Part shown: one piece after another, positions 8,934 to 17,606 of the stretch
How the letters are laid out: each line of letters starts with the position of its first letter
Position numbering within the stretch: position 1 is the stretch's first letter
Source of the DNA: Actinomadura sp. J1-007
GTDB taxonomy: Bacteria > Actinomycetota > Actinomycetes > Streptosporangiales > Streptosporangiaceae
Length of the DNA: 64,000 nt
Direction: 5' to 3'
NCBI RefSeq assembly: GCF_009793335.1
Contig: NZ_WING01000002.1
Coordinates: 868,001-932,000, forward strand
Translations under genes and position numbers: made by a program
The notes under the pieces: generated by a model
What the model was told of the DNA's origin: nothing
Database searches by the model: none
The model's input: the letters and a program-made list of their open reading frames with translations, nothing else

Positions 8934-10096
8934 ACCTCGCGGTCACCGGCGAACGCGCGGCGCTGCGCGAGGCCCTGCGGGACCTGCTCGCCGCGTCCAG
9001 CCCGCCGCCCGCCGTGCTCGCGGCGATGGAGACCCCGGACGGCACCGACCCCGACCTGTGGGCCTCGCTGACCGTCAAGCTCGGGCTGCCCGGCCTGCTC
9101 GTCCCCGAGGAGCACGGAGGCGCGGGGCTCGGCATGCCCGAACTGGCCGTCGTCCAGGAGGAGCTGGGCCGGGTGCTGCCCTGCGTCCCGTCGTTCTCCA
9201 CCGCCGTCCTCGCCCCGCTGCTCCTGCTGGAGACCGCCCGCCCGGAGGCGCACGGCACGTACGCGCACGGTACGTACGCGCACGGCCCGGCGGGCGAACG
9301 GCTCGCGGCGATCGCGGCCGGCGAGACGATCACGGCCGTCGCGCTCGGCGACGACCCGTCCCGCTGGGGCGGCGGGTACGGCGACGTGACGGCCTCCGCG
9401 TCCGGGAGCCTCACCGGCTGGGCGTCGTACGTCCTGGACGGCCACATCGCCGACGCGGTCCTCGTCACCGCGCGCGGCCCGGACGGCCGGACCGCCGTCT
9501 ACGAGGCGGACGCCGCGCGCGCCGAGCGCACGACGCTGCCCGCGCTCGACCTGACCCGGCCGATGGCGCGCCTGGAGTTCCGCGGCACGCCGGGACGGCC
9601 CGTCGCCGCCGGGGCCGCCGCAGGGCTGGCCCGCGCACTCGACCTCGCGCTGGTCGCGCTCGGCGCCGAGCAGGTCGGCGGGGCGCAGCGCTGCCTGGAC
9701 CTCAGCGTGGAGCACGCGAGGACGCGCGAGCAGTACGGGCGGCCGATCGGGTCGTTCCAGGCGGTCAAGCACCTGTGCGCCGACATGCTGCGCGCCGTCG
9801 AGCCCGCCCGCTCCGCCGTCCGCTATGCCGCCGCGGCTGCCGCGGCCGCCGCGGAGCCCGGGGGAGCGGACGAGGTCCCGGAACTCGCCGCGCTCGTCAA
9901 GGCGCACTGCCCGGAGGTGTACTTCGCGGCGGCCTGCGAGGCGATCCAGATCCACGGCGCGCTCGGCTTCTCCTGGGAGCACGAGCTGCACCTGCACTAC
10001 AAGCGCGCGAAGTCCGGACAGCTCCTGTTCGGCGAGACCGGCCGCCACCTGGACGCGCTGGCCGCCCGCGCCGGATTCGGGGAGGACGAACGATGA
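8930..10096 (+). CDS. Acyl-CoA dehydrogenase family protein (small-subunit type)
   Basis: A 388-residue flavoprotein of the acyl-CoA dehydrogenase fold. The helical N-terminus has GLPGLLVPEEHGGAGLG and the C-terminal FAD-binding region has TREQYGRPIGSFQAVKHLCADM and IQIHGALGFSWEHELHLHYKRA. The middle is divergent and the usual catalytic Glu region is not evident, as is common for the non-catalytic partner of heteromeric FadE pairs. It overlaps the previous repaired gene and the next dehydrogenase by ATGA junctions, so the two dehydrogenases are probably co-made and may form a heteromer. A short in-frame direct repeat near 9249-9287 gives an AHGTYAHGTYAHG stretch. Confidence 0.88.
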   Translation: MNLAVTGERAALREALRDLLAASSPPPAVLAAMETPDGTDPDLWASLTVKLGLPGLLVPEEHGGAGLGMPELAVVQEELGRVLPCVPSFSTAVLAPLLLLETARPEAHGTYAHGTYAHGPAGERLAAIAAGETITAVALGDDPSRWGGGYGDVTASASGSLTGWASYVLDGHIADAVLVTARGPDGRTAVYEADAARAERTTLPALDLTRPMARLEFRGTPGRPVAAGAAAGLARALDLALVALGAEQVGGAQRCLDLSVEHARTREQYGRPIGSFQAVKHLCADMLRAVEPARSAVRYAAAAAAAAAEPGGADEVPELAALVKAHCPEVYFAAACEAIQIHGALGFSWEHELHLHYKRAKSGQLLFGETGRHLDALAARAGFGEDER

Positions 10097-11244
10097 GCAC
10101 CGCCGCGCTCCGCGCCGAGGCCCGCGCCTGGATCGCCGCGCACCGCGACGCCGCCGTGCCCGCGCGCGGCGCCCACGTCCCGCACGACCACACGCCGGAC
10201 GAGCACGACCGGCGCTGGCTGGACGCCCTGCGCGACGGCCGCTGGCTGTGCCTGTCGTGGCCGGAGCGGTACGGCGGCCGGGCGCTGTCGGAGACGGAGG
10301 TGATCGCGGTGAACGAGGAGTTCGCCCGCGCCGGGGTCGAGCGGCCCCGCCTCGGGATGAGCGAGACGCTCGTCGCCCCGGCGATCCTCGCGCACGGCAC
10401 CCCCGAGCAGAAGGACCGCCTCCTGCCGCGCATCCTGTCCGGCCGCGACGTCTACTGCCAGGGGTTCTCCGAGCCGGAGACCGGCTCGGACCTGGCCAGG
10501 CTGCGCACCCGCGGCGTGGTCGAGGGCGGCACCGTCCGGATCACCGGCCACAAGATCTGGACCTCGTACGGCCGCCTCGCGAACATGATGTTCGTCCTGT
10601 GCCGCACCGACCCCGACGCGCCCCGCCACCAGGGCCTGTCGTACGTCCTGCTGCCGCTGGACGGCGACGGCGTGGACGTGCGGCCGATCCGGCAGATCAC
10701 CGGCGGGCACGGCTTCTGCGAGGAGTTCATCGACGGGGCGTGCGCGCCGCTGGACAACGTGATCGGCGGCCTGAACAACGGCTGGCGGGTGGCGATGACG
10801 ACCCTCGGCGCCGAACGGGCCGGGGAGATCACCAGCCAGTACTTCGGCTACCGCCGCGAGTTCGACGCGCTGCTCGGACGCCTCCGCTCGCAGGGCCGCC
10901 TCGCCGATCCCGGCGTCCGCCGCGCCCTCGCCGAGGCGTACGTCCGGGTCCTGCTCATGCGGTGCACCGGCCGCCGGGCGGCCGACGAACTGCGGGCGGG
11001 CGGGGACGCCGCCGCGCTGCTCGCCATCGACAAGATCAACTGGTCGGAGCACCACTGCGACTTCGGCGCCCTCGCGCTGGACGCGCAGGGCCCGGCCGGC
11101 CTGGTCCGCCCCGAGGGGGACGGCTACCGGATCGACGCGTTCCAGCGGGTCATGCTGGAGAGCCGGGGCCGCCGCATCGCCCGCGGCACCAACCAGGTGC
11201 AGCGCAACATCATCGCCGAACGCGTCCTCGGCCTCCCCCGCTGA
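10093..11244 (+). CDS. Acyl-CoA dehydrogenase
   Basis: A 383-residue acyl-CoA dehydrogenase. Seen are CLSWPERYGGRALS in the N-terminal domain, the flavin-contacting CQGFSEPETGSDLARLRT, GHKIWTSYGRLANMM, and the C-terminal GRRIARGTNQVQRNIIAERVLG signature. It introduces an alpha-beta double bond in an acyl-CoA and passes electrons to ETF. Start ATG 10093 overlaps the upstream stop (ATGA), so it is translationally coupled to the smaller dehydrogenase, consistent with a FadE26/27-like heterodimer. It is the last gene of the plus-strand catabolic operon and converges with the minus-strand dehydrogenase set. Confidence 0.92.
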   Translation: MSTAALRAEARAWIAAHRDAAVPARGAHVPHDHTPDEHDRRWLDALRDGRWLCLSWPERYGGRALSETEVIAVNEEFARAGVERPRLGMSETLVAPAILAHGTPEQKDRLLPRILSGRDVYCQGFSEPETGSDLARLRTRGVVEGGTVRITGHKIWTSYGRLANMMFVLCRTDPDAPRHQGLSYVLLPLDGDGVDVRPIRQITGGHGFCEEFIDGACAPLDNVIGGLNNGWRVAMTTLGAERAGEITSQYFGYRREFDALLGRLRSQGRLADPGVRRALAEAYVRVLLMRCTGRRAADELRAGGDAAALLAIDKINWSEHHCDFGALALDAQGPAGLVRPEGDGYRIDAFQRVMLESRGRRIARGTNQVQRNIIAERVLGLPR

Positions 11245-11291
11245 CCCGCCCGGCCGCCCCGCCCCGCCCGGCGCGGCGCGGCGCGTGGCGG

Positions 11292-12050
11292 TCAGGCGCG
11301 GGGCCCTCCGGCGACGTAGAGGACCTGCCCCGACACGAACGAGGCGTCGTCGCTGACCAGGAACGCCACGACGCCCGCGATGTCCTCGGGGACCCCGACG
11401 CGCCGTACCGGGATCTGCCGGGCCGCCGCCCGCTTGAACTCCTCGAAGTCGGCGCCGACCCGCGTGGCGGTCGCGGCGGTCATCTCCGTCGCGATGAACC
11501 CGGGCGCGATCGCGTTGGCGGTGACGCCGAACCTGCCGAGCTCGATCGCCAGGGTCTTGGTGAAGCCCTGGAGGCCCGCCTTGGCCGCCGAGTAGTTGGC
11601 CTGGCCCCGGTTGCCGAGCGCCGACACCGACGACAGGTTGACGATCCGCCCCCACCCGGCCTCGGTCATGTGGGCCTGCGCGGCCCGGCTCATCAGGAAC
11701 GCGCCGCGCAGGTGCACGGACATGACCGCGTCCCAGTCATCCTCGGACATCTTGAACAGCAGGTTGTCGCGCAGGATCCCCGCGTTGTTGACCAGGACCA
11801 GCGGCGGCCCCAGCTCCGCGGCGACGCGGGCGACGGCGGCCTTCACCAGGCCGGCGTCGGCGACGTCCACGCCGACCGCGAGGGCCCGCCCGCCGTTCTC
11901 CTCGACCGCCCGGACGGTGCCGGCGCAGGCCGCCTCGTCCAGGTCGCAGACGGCGACCGCGAAGCCCTCCCGGGCGAGGCGGACGGCGGTCGCGGCGCCG
12001 ATGCCCCGCGCCGCCCCGGTGACGATCGCGACCCGCGCGCTCGCGGCCAC
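11292..12050 (-). CDS. SDR-family 3-oxoacyl-(CoA/ACP) reductase, FabG-like
   Basis: A 252-residue classical short-chain dehydrogenase: cofactor motif TGAARGIGAAT, NNAG (VLVNNAGI), catalytic Ser in NLSSVSALG and NYSAAKAG giving Tyr-x3-Lys. It likely reduces or oxidises a 3-oxoacyl/3-hydroxyacyl-CoA with NAD(P)(H). The gene begins with GTG 12050, four bases after the stop of the acyl-CoA dehydrogenase that precedes it on the minus strand, so the two form an operon. Being beside dehydrogenases rather than fatty acid synthase genes suggests a beta-oxidation-type role. It is distinct from the FabG at 17607. Confidence 0.88.
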   Translation of the reverse strand: MAASARVAIVTGAARGIGAATAVRLAREGFAVAVCDLDEAACAGTVRAVEENGGRALAVGVDVADAGLVKAAVARVAAELGPPLVLVNNAGILRDNLLFKMSEDDWDAVMSVHLRGAFLMSRAAQAHMTEAGWGRIVNLSSVSALGNRGQANYSAAKAGLQGFTKTLAIELGRFGVTANAIAPGFIATEMTAATATRVGADFEEFKRAAARQIPVRRVGVPEDIAGVVAFLVSDDASFVSGQVLYVAGGPRA

Positions 12051-12053
12051 GGC

Positions 12054-13205
12054 TCAGACCCCCATCTGCTTGGAGATGATCGTCTTGAGGACCTCGCTGG
12101 TGCCGCCGTAGATCCGCGTCACGCGCGCGTCGGTGTAGAGCCGCGCGATCGGGTACTCCAGGATGTAGCCGTAGCCGCCGTGGAGCTGGAGGCACTTGTC
12201 CACCACCCGGGCCTGGACCTCGGTGCAGAACAGCTTGGTCTTGGCGGCGTCGGCGGGCGTCAGCTCCCCGAGGTCGTGGGCGTCCATCGCGCGGTCCACC
12301 AGCGAGCGGGCGGCCTCCACCTCGGTCTCGCACTCGGCGAGGACGAACTTGGTGTTCTGGAACGAGGCGACGCTCTTGCCGAAGACCACGCGGTCCTTGA
12401 CGTAGGCGGTGGCGAACCCGACCGCCGCGGCGGCCGAGGCGTACGACTGCACGGCGATCGCGAGCCGCTCCTCGGCGAGGTTGTGGGTCAGGTACTCGAA
12501 CCCGCGGCCCTCCTCGCCGAGCAGGTTCTCCACGGGCACGCGCACGTCGCTGAACGACAGCTCGGCCGTGTCGGACGTGCGCAGCCCGATCTTCTGGAGC
12601 TTGCGCCCGACCCGGTAGCCCTCGCTCCTGGTGTCCACGCACAGGATCGACAGCCCGGCCCGGCGGTTCTCCGGCGTCGCGGGGGAGGTGCGGGCGACCA
12701 CCAGCATCAGGTCGGCGAGGACGCCGCCGGTGATGAACGTCTTCGCGCCGTTCAGCACGTAGTGGTCGCCGTCGAGCCTCGCGGTGGTCTGCATCCCGGC
12801 GAGGTCCGACCCGGTGCCCGGCTCGGTCATCGCGATCGCGGTCATCATGTCGCCCGCCATGAAGCCCGGCAGCCACCGCTTCTTCTGCTCCTCGCTCCCG
12901 TACTTCAGCAGGTACGGCAGCACCAGGTTGACGTGCACGGTGAACGACCCGAAGCTCACCCCGGCCCGCGCGGTCTCCTCGGAGATCACCGCCGCGTACT
13001 TGAAGCTGGTCTCGCCCGCGCCGCCGTACTCCTCGGGCACGGTGATGCCGAAGACGCCGAGCTCGCCGAGCTTGTTGTAGAAGTCCCGGGGCGGGTGGCC
13101 CTCCTCCTCCCAGGAGGGGAAGACGGGCACGACCTCGGCCGCGATGAAGTCGCGGATCGTCGAGCGGAACGCCTCATGGTCCTCGTTGAACACGGTACGG
13201 CGCAC
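12054..13205 (-). CDS. Acyl-CoA dehydrogenase
   Basis: A 383-residue acyl-CoA dehydrogenase with all hallmarks: GVFGITVPEEYGGAG, AIAMTEPGTGSDLAGMQT, NGAKTFITGG, catalytic-domain HGGYGYILEYPIARLYTDAR and C-terminal RIYGGTSEVLKTIISKQMG. The start is set at GTG 13205 because AAGGGG precedes it by seven bases and RRTVFNEDHEAFR is the normal N-terminus; the frame stays open to 13262. Product electrons go to ETF. It forms a two-gene minus-strand operon with the SDR at 11292. Its promoter region carries a 12-bp palindrome (13277-13288). Confidence 0.93.
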   Translation of the reverse strand: MRRTVFNEDHEAFRSTIRDFIAAEVVPVFPSWEEEGHPPRDFYNKLGELGVFGITVPEEYGGAGETSFKYAAVISEETARAGVSFGSFTVHVNLVLPYLLKYGSEEQKKRWLPGFMAGDMMTAIAMTEPGTGSDLAGMQTTARLDGDHYVLNGAKTFITGGVLADLMLVVARTSPATPENRRAGLSILCVDTRSEGYRVGRKLQKIGLRTSDTAELSFSDVRVPVENLLGEEGRGFEYLTHNLAEERLAIAVQSYASAAAAVGFATAYVKDRVVFGKSVASFQNTKFVLAECETEVEAARSLVDRAMDAHDLGELTPADAAKTKLFCTEVQARVVDKCLQLHGGYGYILEYPIARLYTDARVTRIYGGTSEVLKTIISKQMGV

Positions 13206-13276
13206 GGCCTGGCCCCTTTCGCTGCTGTCCCTGCTGCTCCCGCCGCCGGCGGCGGTCGCCACGCTACTTCGAATCC

Positions 13277-13288
13277 GATTCTAGAATC
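13277..13288. promoter_or_regulatory. Candidate operator palindrome upstream of the acyl-CoA dehydrogenase
   Basis: GATTCTAGAATC is a perfect 12-bp palindrome, with a further GAATC at 13271-13275. It lies about 70 bp upstream of the dehydrogenase start in an otherwise extremely GC-rich stretch. Operators of TetR-type fatty acid regulators are often such palindromes; no candidate regulator gene is adjacent. Function is inferred from position only. Confidence 0.45.
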
Positions 13289-13598
13289 AACGTCGAGGGC
13301 ATCGGCCCGCCCGGCGTCCCCGGGACCCGGCCCGGCCCGGCCGCGCGCTGTGCGGCGCCGCGCGGCGTGCGGGAGGGGGCGCGGCCGGCGCCCGGTGGTC
13401 GGACCCCGTCGCGGCCCGGCCGGCGGGCGGGTGGCCGGCCCGGCCGGCGGGACGGTGAATCGTCCCGGAAAGTTCGGTGAAGAGTTATTTCGGCGCGTGG
13501 CCGGAGCAGGCCAGCGTTGGGCCTTGCGCTTCCCGGAGAATGTGCTGGTGGCGGCGGGCGGTCCGGCAAGGGCGGGCAACGCGGGGGCCGCGGACATG
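13289..13598. other. Intergenic stretch without a supported gene
   Basis: About 310 bp of very GC-rich sequence between the dehydrogenase promoter and the 3' end of the small RNA. I see no coding frame with family resemblance and no clear terminator. Short GGCCGG-rich runs make weak inverted repeats. Confidence 0.6.
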
Positions 13599-13710
13599 AA
13601 AAGCGGCGCCGGGTGGATACGGGGGCAATCCACCCGGCGCCGCATCATCGGTGTTCCGACGGGGGCCCGGAACACCGGCACGGGCGCTCCGACGGGGGAC
13701 CAGAGCGCCG
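13599..13710 (-). ncRNA. 6C-type small RNA with three C-rich hairpin loops
   Basis: Read on the minus strand, three hairpins follow one another. H1: 7-bp stem 13703-13709/13683-13689. H2: 9-bp stem 13669-13677/13649-13657. H3: perfect 16-bp stem 13628-13643/13603-13618, followed by TTTT (13602-13599). All three loops contain CCCCCGT. C-rich loops in consecutive hairpins ending in an intrinsic terminator are the signature of the actinobacterial 6C RNA, whose loops pair with G-rich targets. A -35/-10-like pair sits just upstream, placing the 5' end near 13710. Loops here show five rather than six Cs; this assembly appears to drop bases in such runs. The boundaries are estimates. Confidence 0.78.
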
Positions 13711-13716
13711 GTACAA

Positions 13717-13748
13717 ATCGTACACCGAAACACCCCGGTGTTAGTCAA
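13717..13748 (-). promoter_or_regulatory. Candidate promoter of the 6C-type RNA
   Basis: On the minus strand TTGACT (13748-13743) and TACGAT (13722-13717) resemble -35 and -10 boxes. The spacing is 20 bp, longer than ideal. A start about seven bases after the -10 falls at the base of the first hairpin. Confidence 0.45.
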
Positions 13749-13755
13749 GAGAATG

Positions 13756-14088
13756 TCACGACCCGATTTCCGGTCGCTGTCCGGAAATCGGCTTGTGTTG
13801 CGGGCTAACCGGCTCGGCGAACCGCGCGGACGCCGTCGGCTCCCGGCCGCCGTTGGCGACGATCACCGCGACGTACGGCAGGAACAAGGCGCCCACCACG
13901 AGGATGCCGACGCACCACAGCGGCGCGCCCGCCATCCCCGCCACCACCGCGCCGACGAAGCAGCCCGTGCGGATGGCCATGGACATCAGGTAGCGCCGCT
14001 GGCGGTGCCCGATGTCCTCGGACATCGGCCGGGGCGCGTCGGTGACCGTGTGGATCTCGGGCCGCCGGCGGGGATTGACCTTCACCAT
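13756..14088 (-). CDS. DUF3099-family membrane protein
   Basis: A 110-residue actinobacterial protein with the DUF3099 pattern: EDIGHRQRRYLMSMAIRTGCF, then two hydrophobic segments (FVGAVVAGMAGAPLWCVGI and VVGALFLPYVAVIVAN) and a polar tail. It is probably a small two-helix inner-membrane protein; its function is unknown. It starts at ATG 14088, divergent from dodecin. The last codons contain a perfect 11-bp inverted repeat (13763-13773/13781-13791), which may help end the transcript before the downstream small RNA. Confidence 0.85.
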   Translation of the reverse strand: MVKVNPRRRPEIHTVTDAPRPMSEDIGHRQRRYLMSMAIRTGCFVGAVVAGMAGAPLWCVGILVVGALFLPYVAVIVANGGREPTASARFAEPVSPQHKPISGQRPEIGS

Positions 14089-14154
14089 TCAACGGTAAGC
14101 CCATGGCATGCGGCAGGCGACACCAGGTTGGGCAATGTTTCGGGAAGGGGCGTC

Positions 14155-14367
14155 ATGACCGATCGCACGTACCGGGTGACCGAGATCGTCGGCACGTCGC
14201 CGGAGTCGGTGGAGAGCGCGATCCGCAACGGGATCAGGCGCGCGGGGCAGACCCTGCGCCACCTGGACTGGTTCGAGGTGACCGAGGTCCGCGGCCAGAT
14301 CACCGACGGGGAGGTGGGGCACTACCAGGTGGGCATGAAGGTCGGCTTCCGCCTGGAGGACGGCTGA
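14155..14367 (+). CDS. Dodecin, flavin-storage protein
   Basis: A 70-residue dodecin. It opens MTDRTYRVTEIVGTSPESVE, then SAIRNGIRRAGQTLRHLDWFEV with the flavin-stacking tryptophan, and GHYQVGMKVGF with the conserved glutamine. Dodecins assemble as dodecamers that bind flavins (or CoA) and buffer free riboflavin/FMN. The start is ATG 14155, with AAGGGG four bases upstream; length and motifs match the family exactly. It is probably a single-gene transcript, followed by a 10-bp GC stem-loop at 14391-14430. Confidence 0.93.
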   Translation: MTDRTYRVTEIVGTSPESVESAIRNGIRRAGQTLRHLDWFEVTEVRGQITDGEVGHYQVGMKVGFRLEDG

Positions 14368-14390
14368 GCGCCGGGAGCCGGGCGCCGGAA

Positions 14391-14430
14391 GGGGCCCGCG
14401 TCCCCGCCGCCGGGCGGGTCCGCGGGCCCC
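14391..14430 (+). terminator. Stem-loop terminator candidate after dodecin
   Basis: GGGGCCCGCG (14391-14400) pairs perfectly with CGCGGGCCCC (14421-14430). No U-tract follows, as is common for actinobacterial terminators. Confidence 0.5.
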
Positions 14431-14558
14431 GGCCGTCCTGGACGGCGCGCGGGCGGCCCTGAGCGTGGCGGAGACGGCCCGGGAGGCGCCGGCGACACAT
14501 CGGATGGCCCGCGCCGATCCCCGTCCGTCTCCGTCCGTCTCCGCCTGTTCCGGGGCGT

Positions 14559-15968
14559 TCAGGACGCCTTGGACACCGTGGACATGTTGAAGTCCGGCAC
14601 CCGGACCGCCGGCATCGCGGTCCGGGTGAAGTAGTCGGACCACTCGCGCGGCAGCGTCGGCACGGTCCCGCCGACCTCCGCGAGCCGCGACAGCAGGTCG
14701 ACCGGGCTCTCGTTGAAGCGGAAGTTGTTGACCGCCCCGACGACCTCGCCGTCCTCGACGAGGTAGACCCCGTCGCGGGTGAGGCCGGTCAGCAGCAGCC
14801 GCTGCGAGTCGACCTCCCGGATGTACCACAGGCAGGTCAGCAGCAGCCCGCGCCCGGTGCGCGCCACCATGTCCTCCAGCGACGCGCCCCCCGCCCCGCC
14901 GGACGGGCCGGCCAGCGTGAGGTTGTCGATCGCCGGGGTGACCGGCAGCCCCGTCATCGCGGCCGAGTGCCGCGTCTGGGTGAGCGCCGCGAGGGTGCCG
15001 CCGGAGATCCACTCGGTCCGGCCGAGGCCGAGGCCGTTGTCGAACACCGACGACTCGCGGTCCGAGAGCCGCGCGACGACGAACGGCGCGCACTCCAGCC
15101 CGGCCGCGCCGGGGTCGCTGGACAGCGTGACCGGCAGGCTCGCGAGCTTGTCGCCGACCCGGGTGCCGCCGCCCGGCGCGCTGAACACCGTGCGGCCGTC
15201 GTGCGCGTCCCGCGCGCCCGCCGACCAGTACAGGTAGATCATCAGGTCGGCCACCGCGCTCGGCGGCAGGATCGTCTCGTACCGCCCGGCGGGCAGCTCG
15301 ACCCGGCGCTCGCTCCAGTCCAGCCGCCGCGCGAGGCCCCCGGCGAGGGCGGCCGCGTCCACGTCGGCGAAGTCGCGGGTGGCCGCGCCCGACCACGCCG
15401 ACCCGCCGCCGCGCTTGGCGTTCAGCTCGACGAGGCCGGTCGGCTGGTCGTACCGCGCCCGCAGGCCCTCGGAGGTGCCGACGAACGTGGACGTCACGGT
15501 GTGGTTGGCGAACCCGTACAGCTTCCCGCCCCGGCTCGCCGCCTCGCCGAACGCCTCGCCCAGCGCCGGAGCGAACGCCCCGAAGACGCCGATGCCGGTC
15601 TCGGCCGGGTCGTCGTCCCACGCGGCGCCCGAACCCGCCCCGGGCGCCCCGGACGCGCCGACGAGCGGCGCGGCGTCCTCGGCGGGCTCGTTGCCCGCCG
15701 CGTCGGCCTCGGCGGCGCGGACCAGGTCCTCCAAGCCGTCGGCCCCGACCGCGGTGCGCGAGACCACGCCCGCGGCGACGCCGTCGGCGGTGCCGCGCAG
15801 CGCCACGACGGTGAGCCGGCTGGTGTTCGACACGCCGTTGGTGGTGAGGGTGTTGCCCGCCCACCGCAGGTTCGCGTTGGCGGACTCCTCGGCGATGACG
15901 ACGCAGCCGTCCGCGCGCGACAGCGACAGCGCCCGCTCGACCGCCTCCTGCGGCCCGATCGTGCTCAC
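14559..15968 (-). CDS. TldE/PmbA-like subunit of the TldD/TldE protease
   Basis: A 469-residue PmbA/TldE-family protein. Typical segments are SGGTLAALTQTRHSA, the NLTLAGPSGGAGGASLEDMV segment, GLLLTCLWYIREVDSQ and YLVEDGEVVGAVNNFRFNESP. It lacks the HExxxH zinc motif, as expected for the non-catalytic partner. With TldD it forms a heterodimeric metalloprotease acting on small or unfolded peptides, known for microcin B17 and CcdA processing in enterobacteria. Start GTG 15968 overlaps the TldD stop by four bases, so the two are translationally coupled. A 191-bp gap without a gene separates it from dodecin. Confidence 0.9.
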   Translation of the reverse strand: MSTIGPQEAVERALSLSRADGCVVIAEESANANLRWAGNTLTTNGVSNTSRLTVVALRGTADGVAAGVVSRTAVGADGLEDLVRAAEADAAGNEPAEDAAPLVGASGAPGAGSGAAWDDDPAETGIGVFGAFAPALGEAFGEAASRGGKLYGFANHTVTSTFVGTSEGLRARYDQPTGLVELNAKRGGGSAWSGAATRDFADVDAAALAGGLARRLDWSERRVELPAGRYETILPPSAVADLMIYLYWSAGARDAHDGRTVFSAPGGGTRVGDKLASLPVTLSSDPGAAGLECAPFVVARLSDRESSVFDNGLGLGRTEWISGGTLAALTQTRHSAAMTGLPVTPAIDNLTLAGPSGGAGGASLEDMVARTGRGLLLTCLWYIREVDSQRLLLTGLTRDGVYLVEDGEVVGAVNNFRFNESPVDLLSRLAEVGGTVPTLPREWSDYFTRTAMPAVRVPDFNMSTVSKAS

Positions 15969-17463
15969 TGGCCGGCCTCCTTCAGCGCGTTGAGGATGTT
16001 GACGCCGCGGAACAGCGCGGACGGGCAGCCGTGGCTGACCGGCGCGACCTGCCCCGGCTGGCCCTTGCCGCAGTTGAACGCGCCGCCCAGCACGTACGTC
16101 TGCGGCCCCCCGACGGCCTCCATCGAGTTCCAGAACTCGGTGGTGGTGGCCTGGTAGGCGACGTCGCGGAGCTGCCCGGCGAGCCGGCCGTTCTCGATGC
16201 GGTAGAACCGCTGCCCGGTGAACTGGAAGTTGTACCGCTGCATGTCGATCGACCAGCTCTTGTCGCCCATCACGTAGATGCCGCGGTCCACCCCGGAGAT
16301 CAGCTCCTCGGTGGACGGGCCGCCCTCGGCGGGCCGCAGCGACACGTTCGCCATCCGCTGGATCGGCATGCTCGACGCCGAGTCGGCGAACGCGCAGCCG
16401 TTGGACCGCTCGGCGCCGGTGAGCCGGGCGATGCGCCGGTCGGTCTGGTAGCCGGTGAACAGCCCCCGCTGATGATGTCGAACGACTGCGCCCGCACGCC
16501 CTCGTCGTCGTACCCGATCGTGGCGAGGCCGTGCTCGGCGGTGCGGTCGCCGGTCACGTTCATCGCCTCCGACCCGTACCGCAGCTCGCCGAGCAGGTCG
16601 GGCGTCGCGAACGAGGTGCCCGCGTACGCGGCCTCGTAGCCGAGCGCGCGGTCCAGCTCGGTCGCGTGCCCGACCGACTCGTGGATCGTCAGCCACAGGT
16701 TCGACGGGTCGACCACCAGGTCGTACGTCCCGGCCTCGACGGTCGGCGCGGCGAGCTTCTCGGCGAGCAGCTCGGGGATGCGCGCCAGCTCGCCGTCCCA
16801 GTCCCAGTGCGGGCCGGTCAGCCACTCGAAGCCGCGCCCGGCGGGCGGCGCGAGCGTGCGCATCGTGTCGAACAGCCCGTCGCCGATGGCGACGGCGTTC
16901 AGCACCGGGTGCAGCCGGACCCGCTGCTGGGTGGTCGCGTTGCCGGCGAGGTCGGCGAAGAACTTGTTCTCGCGGACCTGGAGGAGGTGCGCGTCGACGT
17001 GGTCGACGCGGTGGTCGCCGAGCAGCCGGCGGCTCCACCCGGCCAGCAGCGCGACCTTGTCGGCGGTCGGCACGTCGAACGGGTCGGTCTCGTACGCCGA
17101 CACCCACGTCCGCTCGCCGTGCGCGGGCTCGGGCGCCAGCTCGATCGGCTCGCGGTTGACGGCGGAGGCGACGACGGCGACCTCGACGGCCCGCGCGGCG
17201 ACGGCCGCCGCGCCGTCCGGCGTCAGGTCGATGCCGGCGGCGAAGCCCCAGGTGCCGTCCTTGACGACCCGGACCGACAGGCCCACGTCGTCGTCGTCCA
17301 AGGCGGTCTCGAGCGCCGCGTCGTGCAGGCGCAGGGTCTGGCTGCGGACGCGCTCCAGCCGGAAGTCGGCGTGCTCGGCGCCGAGCTCGCGGGCCCGGCT
17401 CAGCGCCGCGTCGGCGAGCGCCCGCAGCGGCAGCGCGGTGAAGGCGGGATCGATGTCATGCAC
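15965..17463 (-). CDS. tldD: TldD metalloprotease (apparent -1 frameshift at 16463-16467)
   Basis: Catalytic subunit of the TldD/TldE peptidase. The N-terminal part carries the zinc motif HESVGH (HExxxH) in LTIHESVGHATELDRALG, then YAGTSFATPDLLG. The C-terminal part (GLFTGYQTDRR, NVSLRPAEGG, GGAFNCGKGQPGQ) lies in another frame. The break falls in a run of five Cs at 16463-16467 (GGGGG on the coding strand). A sixth base gives FDIISGGLFTGYQTDRR, matching the family, and a 499-residue protein. I regard this as an assembly deletion. The likely start is GTG 17463 (VHDIDPAF). Its stop overlaps the TldE start. Confidence 0.88.
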
Positions 17464-17606
17464 ATTCCGGAACCTACCGCGTGGCGGCGCGCCGCCCGCG
17501 GAACAAAGCGGGGACGACGGATCTTGTCGGTTCGGCACATCTTCCCGCACGCCGGGGACCGATAATCTCGGTCGCTGTTATGAGGTAACCCAACGAGAGG
17601 TACACG

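Noticed and set aside
9997..11655. Long minus-strand open frames opposite the acyl-CoA dehydrogenases, and similar long antisense frames elsewhere (e.g. 42166-45951)
   Set aside because: They mirror genuine genes in GC-rich codons, have repetitive Arg/Gly/Ala/Pro composition and no family motifs.
13269..13276. TTCGAATCC, resembling a tRNA T-loop
   Set aside because: No acceptor stem, anticodon arm or D-arm can be folded around it; it overlaps an operator-like palindrome.
16463..16467. Programmed ribosomal frameshifting in tldD, metH and other split genes
   Set aside because: No slippery heptamer with downstream pseudoknot is evident, and the same kind of break recurs in many unrelated genes, favouring sequence errors.
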